From assembly GCA_030267565.1 (NCBI GenBank), contig BRXU01000013.1, positions 412,001 through 476,000 of the forward strand: a stretch of DNA of 64,000 nt, in the 5' to 3' direction. Shown piece after piece: positions 59,501 through 64,000 of the stretch. Under the pieces are notes generated by a model. The model saw only the letters and a program-made list of their open reading frames with translations. It made no database searches and had not been told where the DNA came from. This DNA comes from Pleodorina starrii (lineage: Eukaryota > Chlorophyta > Chlorophyceae > Chlamydomonadales > Volvocaceae). Every line of letters starts with the position of its first letter. Position 1 is the stretch's first letter. Both the position numbers and the translations under genes were made by a program.

Positions 59501-60422
59501 CCCGCTCGCTCGCTGCGCTGCGCTGCAGGTGAAGCTGATGGCCCTCAAGGACCAGCTGATGGCGATCGAGATGGAGACGGTGGAGATCCTGGACGGCTTG
59601 GTGCAGGAGTTTGACCGCGCCTACTCGGAGCTGGCCGAGACCAACAAGGGGCAGTACAACACGCACTTCACGCAGGTCCGCGACCTGCAAAACTCCTTCT
59701 TCAACCAGCTCACCTCGGTGGCGATGACGGTCTTTGAAAAGTACAACCAGGAGAACAGCGACATCGAGAGCCTGCCGGAGGACGCGCGGACGCTGCTGCA
59801 GGTGCGTGCATCGGACGGGTGCTTCTGACGGGTGCATAGCCGCCGCGGCGGAACGAATGCGACCAGATAGCCCAGCGGGCTGGCCATCCGCGGGAATGCG
59901 GCCCAGGAATGAGCAGGCGGCTGGGTGCCGGCTAGAAAAGTGAAGGAGCGAGAGCTCCTGCAGCTCGCTTGCCTCGCGTGCCGTGGCAGCCGTGACGGCG
60001 CGCCCGCCGCCTGCACCCTCGTGATGTATAGGCTAATGTTGAGCGCCCTGCGTGCGCCCGCTGATGTGCTGCATCATCGCACCGTGCCCCGCCACGTCCG
60101 CGCTCTGTTGCCACCCCAGCCCGCACCCAACCCCCACCGCTGCTTGCCTACGCTTTTCGCCCCCCACGCTGCACTGCAGGACAAGGACAGCCTGATGAAC
60201 GCGCTCCAGGCCAGCCACGACGCGCACATGCAGAAGATCGATGCGCTGGAGGACCGGCTGATCAGTCAGGAGCTGCGCAGCGCCAACGACCTAACCACCT
60301 CGAACGCCACCTGGGCCACCAAGCGCAACCGCGACCGCATCTCAGAGATCATCAACTACGTGGAGCGAAACGTGCTGGAGCTGGACGAGCTGGCGGGCGA
60401 GGAGGACGGAGGCGAGCCGTGA
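56532..60422 (+). CDS. DRC3: Dynein regulatory complex subunit 3 (DRC3/FAP134), LRR plus coiled coil, 534 residues
   Basis: Exons 56532-56609, 56707-56892, 57130-57286, 57484-57686, 57958-58092, 58739-58873, 59047-59241, 59529-59801 and 60180-60422 join in phase (1605 nt). The start [20 protein letters not shown] matches the short N-terminal helix of DRC3. Residues about 27-160 form SDS22-type leucine-rich repeats ([53 protein letters not shown]), capped by [20 protein letters not shown]. The rest is charged coiled coil ([19 protein letters not shown], then [11 protein letters not shown]). DRC3 is part of the nexin link between axonemal doublets and helps regulate dynein during ciliary beating. 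The sixth exon uses a TAG acceptor and, in this model, a weak GTTTGT donor; ending it earlier at GTGCAG is the alternative. TGTAA at 61202 may be the polyadenylation signal. Confidence 0.93.
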
Positions 60423-63400
60423 AAGGCTGCGGGGAGACTGGGCAAGGACGGAGGCGGGCTGTTGTCGGCTGCGGCGAGAACTTGCAGTTAGCAGGCGCTG
60501 GGTAGGGCGGCGAGCCTCATGCGCTAGGTGCTGGAGGGTCGATGTGTGTTGCGGCAAGCCCTGGTGTTCTAGATACCGTAGGAAAAAAACGGTGGATGGT
60601 CGCTGGCCTCTGCCACTGGTGCCGGATGGAGGGATTTGCATGCGCGAGGCCTGGTGAAGATCGGGGACATGATGAGCCATGTACAGGGCGGTGGTAATGA
60701 AAGGCAGCACGTGAGAGGCAATGGTGGTGGTCGCCATGGGTTCCAGGCTCATCGAGGGTTTCTTTCGTGGAAACTCAGTTGAGATGTTATAATGGCTACC
60801 AGAATTGTTCAGCTTTCGCGATGATGGATCTAAGCCGACACACATATCCCTGCCGCGGTACAAATGAGCTACGGCTCGATAGGACGACGCGTGTTTACGA
60901 CGCTTCGCTCGAGCATCGTGGTTGGTTGATACAAAGATAACGCATACATAGGGCGGGCTGCACGTTGCCATTTGACCCGCACGCTGCGTCATCTTTCCGA
61001 ACAACCCTGGCAAAGGGTCAAGCAATGTTTCTGATGCAGAGGCTCGCACGCTAAAATTGGTCGCCGGCCTTGTCCCAATCCCCGCCGAAAACCCAAACGC
61101 GAGTCTGCACCAGGTGCACGACAGGTACGGTACGCTGCTTGTTAGCACATGCGAGCACCTTAAAGTTCCTTCCCCAGTGGGCTCGCACGTCTGCTGAGCA
61201 ATGTAAACATCAAACAATTCAGCAGTACGTAGTGAGGGTATTCACGGGGATTGGATGTGTGCTAATTAGGCCATGTTTTCATATCAACAGTTGACCCTAA
61301 AGATAACTAAACAGGTATCACATTATGGGATTGATGAGCGATGCCAACCGGATGGACGGCACCGAACTATGGATTGGCAAAAGTCGCCCTGCAGACAGAC
61401 TAACCCTAAGCCCATACGACTGCCTACATTATGCCCCAATACCCCATTCCTATATCTTCTTCCTTTTAGGCCATGTATCGCTGCAAGTGTGGGCAGGTAC
61501 GTGAGCCAATAGATCGCTGTACGAATGTAATCGCAGTCCCTTGTTGTAAGCGGTCGGTTACAGCACACTAGGCCCGCTTTCCTTTAAGGCATAAATGAGA
61601 CTACGGGTAATGGCGCAACAGCGCGAATCTGTGCATGGAGTGGGGTGCCATATTGAACCCGAAATTGTGGCCTCGGTCCCTTAGATGAAAACCATCAGGG
61701 TTCAGGAAAGTTAAGGTCTGCAGTATTTCTTCGTCACAGGCCGTTGTGATATGACCGGGCTTAGATATGCCGTGCAATGCAGTGTTGAAATGCGTCGACA
61801 GATGGGCCTCAGGTTGAAGACTGATATTAATGGTCATCCTCCGAGGAGTACCTCCACTACTTTAAATAACGAATCATCGGCCGCAGCGTCGAAAAGAGCC
61901 AATTCGACATAATTGTTGCAAACACTAATTCGTCCGTGATCATGCTTATGTCACACGGACGACTCAACAGTTGCAATCGGTATCGGCCGACAGATGCGTG
62001 CCTGCACTAGGGCGAAGACATGACAGAAGCCTGCCAAGCCGCAATGCAGGCGATGCAACCGTCAGCCACAATCAATGTTATGCATAATTGCAGTGCCATG
62101 CATGAGCCGTCAGGCAGCCAGTTCTCTTCAATAGGAATCAGACGGTAATTCCATTTTTTAAAAATATATCATCAACCGGCTCGTGCAATTTGCGTGCAAG
62201 AAATGAGCAAGGAAAATGCAAATGCCGTATACAAGTACGTCTCAGGACTTCTTAGAGGGTTTGTCACATCAGGCCGTTACAGGCTCAGTGGATTGACAGA
62301 TAAAGTCTCATCATCGACGATGCAATGATCTAATACCGGGCAGGTGTGCAAATTAATAGATGTGAACAAGACTCGGCGCCGAGTGAACTACGACAAGAGC
62401 TCAATCAGTTTCCTTGAGTGTTCGAAATTGCTATACCCGCTCCCTTAGACAGGTGAGGTCAGAACCACCGTAGCGGCTACCACAGCCGTGGCAAGGGGGG
62501 GATAATAAATGATATTCATGCATGTCAGAGGAATCTTGACCCAGCCTGGCAGTACGAAGCCATGCTGAAACACGTCTCCTCCTGCGGAGAACCGCAGCTG
62601 TGGCACACGTCATTGGGACGCACAGATCCACAGCTGGGACCGCCGCCCGGGGTTGATGAGTGTGCGTGCACGCACCATACACATGTGGCGAAACAATAAG
62701 TACTATAGACAAGAGCAAATGTACCAGTGAGACAGGTCAGAAAAAGCCTACAGAGGAGAAGGCTTAATCTGGTTTTAAATCCGGCTTTCGGCACTCTGTG
62801 CTCTCCATGACACCAAGTGTACACTGCACAGCACACCCAGTAACGCCTTAAGAGAGCGAGAAGGCTGAGTAATACATGACACGGTGACAGCGTGGGCAAT
62901 GCTTCACGGCCGCTGGCGGCGGGACTTCGGGCAATGCACGCCGTAGTTGGCGGCTCAGTGGTGGCTAATAATAATCGATTCCGTGCCTGGTTAATCCTCA
63001 CAGAGTTCAGTAGAGGGAACCTGTGTATCGTCACGGCCGAGATGGAAATGGGTGCATGCCCGAGAGTCCCGGCCTGCCGGCCGCCCTTGCATCGTAATAT
63101 GCCGTAAAATTGAACGCATGTATAACACTTACAGAAGGAAGAACGCATTGGTTAAGATGGAGAGGCGGCCAAGGACGCAAGCCGCCATGAGCCAGGCGGC
63201 GAGGGGTCCACAACCTGGCAAGCCAGCAAAACTTAGACGGCCAGACAGCAGAGGGCAATATGCCTTGTCCTGCGCTTCAGACGAACCGCACAGTATGTTT
63301 GACGCTGAGCCATGAGCTCCATCGCCACGCTGTCGGAAACTTTACTGTAGAGGGTAAGGGAGTTAAGAGGCAATCTCATGGAGAACACAAACTGCGCTAC

Positions 63401-63663
63401 AATTCGCTATGAGATAAACTTTTATGCGCACCAGGTTCCTTATATGGTCATGGCGGCTGGCCAAAGGGCCCACCTGGGCTGCGCGTCAAAGTGTCCAGGC
63501 AGCAATGCCGTTACTCTTTTGAAAAAGCGAGCGCTTGATCTCTCATACACCTTACGTTTATCCCTGATAGAAGTGTTATTTGCTGAACGAAGTTTTTTGC
63601 CGGGAACGCAACCATGGCGGTAAGCCCCGGCTGACCTGCACTCCAGTTGGACGATCTCTGTTA
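60423..63663. other. Long intergenic region downstream of DRC3
   Basis: The first ~780 bases are probably DRC3 3' untranslated region (TGTAA at 61202-61206). From about 60800 the base composition becomes more AT-rich than any other long stretch here. Several open frames exist, including a 291-residue one antisense to the DRC3 end (60342-61217), but none has splice-joined partners or family signal. Confidence 0.45.
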
Positions 63664-63887
63664 ATGCAAAAATACGTTTCTCGAATACAGGACGACGAGG
63701 TCGCGCAAGTGGCGGAGGGCGTGAAGGAGCTGGAAGGTAGAAATACTTTCTGCGGCGGCCACCTGGCGAACATCTTGCGATGCGCTCAAATTTGGGGGTT
63801 TGCTGTGCAGTTAACGATAACGATGAGCTGTCCTTGGACCTGGGCAAGAAGAAGAAAAAGAAGAAGAAGGACCTTGTGCTGGATCTG
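63664..63887 (+). CDS. 5' exons of a Lys-tract protein, possibly eIF2-beta; runs off the window
   Basis: Exon 63664-63736 starts MQKYVSRIQDDEVAQVAEG and ends in phase 1. A second exon, 63811-63887, begins after a CAG, restores the phase and encodes NDNDELSLDLG followed by eight lysines and DLVLDL, then a GTGAGC donor. Acidic segments alternating with poly-Lys tracts are typical of the N-terminus of translation initiation factor 2 subunit beta, which binds eIF5 and eIF2B-epsilon through such tracts. The diagnostic C-terminal domain would lie beyond the window, so this is only a suggestion. The start codon choice is also uncertain. Confidence 0.35.
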
Positions 63888-64000
63888 GTGAGCATCAGAC
63901 CTTGGATGAATCATCGCACAATCTACCGCAAACAGCTTCCGCTCATACAATATGAATTGAACGGCCGCGGCTCACGGGTTTCGGTGGTGCATATCAGGAG

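Noticed and set aside
60342..61217. 291-residue open frame antisense to the end of DRC3
   Set aside because: It overlaps a well-supported exon on the other strand, has no family signal, and its composition fits a chance mirror frame plus untranslated sequence.

Overview
This window looks like nuclear DNA of a flagellated green alga of the Chlamydomonas/Volvox group (Chlamydomonadales). The DNA is GC-rich. Most genes are split by introns of roughly 60-1000 bases, with GTGAGT/GTGCGT/GTGGGT-type donors and CAG acceptors. There is a short CCCTAAAA-type (algal telomere-like) stretch. The gene set mixes photosynthetic (PsbP-domain), wall-glycoprotein (hydroxyproline arabinosyltransferase-like) and ciliary (NPHP4/POC10, DRC3/FAP134) functions. 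I cannot name the species from sequence alone. Exon models were built by hand from reading frame, splice sites and family resemblance. For most genes every intron phase closes, which supports the models, but no transcript evidence was available.

Layout. 0.9-2.7 kb (-): PsbP-domain thylakoid-lumen-type protein with a 34-base-arm palindrome in an intron. 3.4-5.05 kb (+): histidine-phosphatase (phosphoglycerate-mutase-like) gene. 6.1-7.2 kb (+): small three-exon protein of unknown function. 8.7-14.2 kb (-): complete 11-exon protein-only RNase P (PRORP), with the NYN active site kept but the structural zinc site apparently lost. 14.2-17.2 kb: repeat-bearing intergenic DNA with a 269-base direct duplication. 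17.25-20.5 kb (-): ABCG-type half-transporter lacking its Walker A part and carrying a frameshift. 20.5-23 kb: repeat-rich stretch including the telomere-like motif. 23-29.8 kb (-): Ala-rich protein of about 1,414 residues built around repeated K-Y-D modules, which I do not recognise. 31.1-33.0 kb (+): TMEM69-like/DUF3429 membrane protein. 35.5-37.2 kb (-): intronless CAP59/CMT1-like GT69 glycosyltransferase. 38.75-50.7 kb (-): nephrocystin-4 (NPHP4/POC10) in at least 22 exons with an IQ-motif N-terminal extension. 51.9-52.3 kb: perfect-looking 206-base tandem duplication. 52.96-55.97 kb (-): hydroxyproline O-arabinosyltransferase-like enzyme, divergent from DRC3 at 56.5-60.4 kb (+). 63.66 kb to the end (+): first exons of a Lys-tract protein, possibly eIF2-beta.

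How the genes relate. There is no operon logic here. The clearest functional theme is cilia: NPHP4 acts at the transition zone and DRC3 in the axonemal nexin link. The arabinosyltransferase-like gene, which shares a 557-base divergent promoter region with DRC3, would modify hydroxyproline-rich glycoproteins of wall or flagellar surface. The most noteworthy observations are the PRORP zinc-site loss, the K-Y-D repeat protein, the broken ABCG gene beside telomere-like DNA, and the IQ-extended NPHP4.
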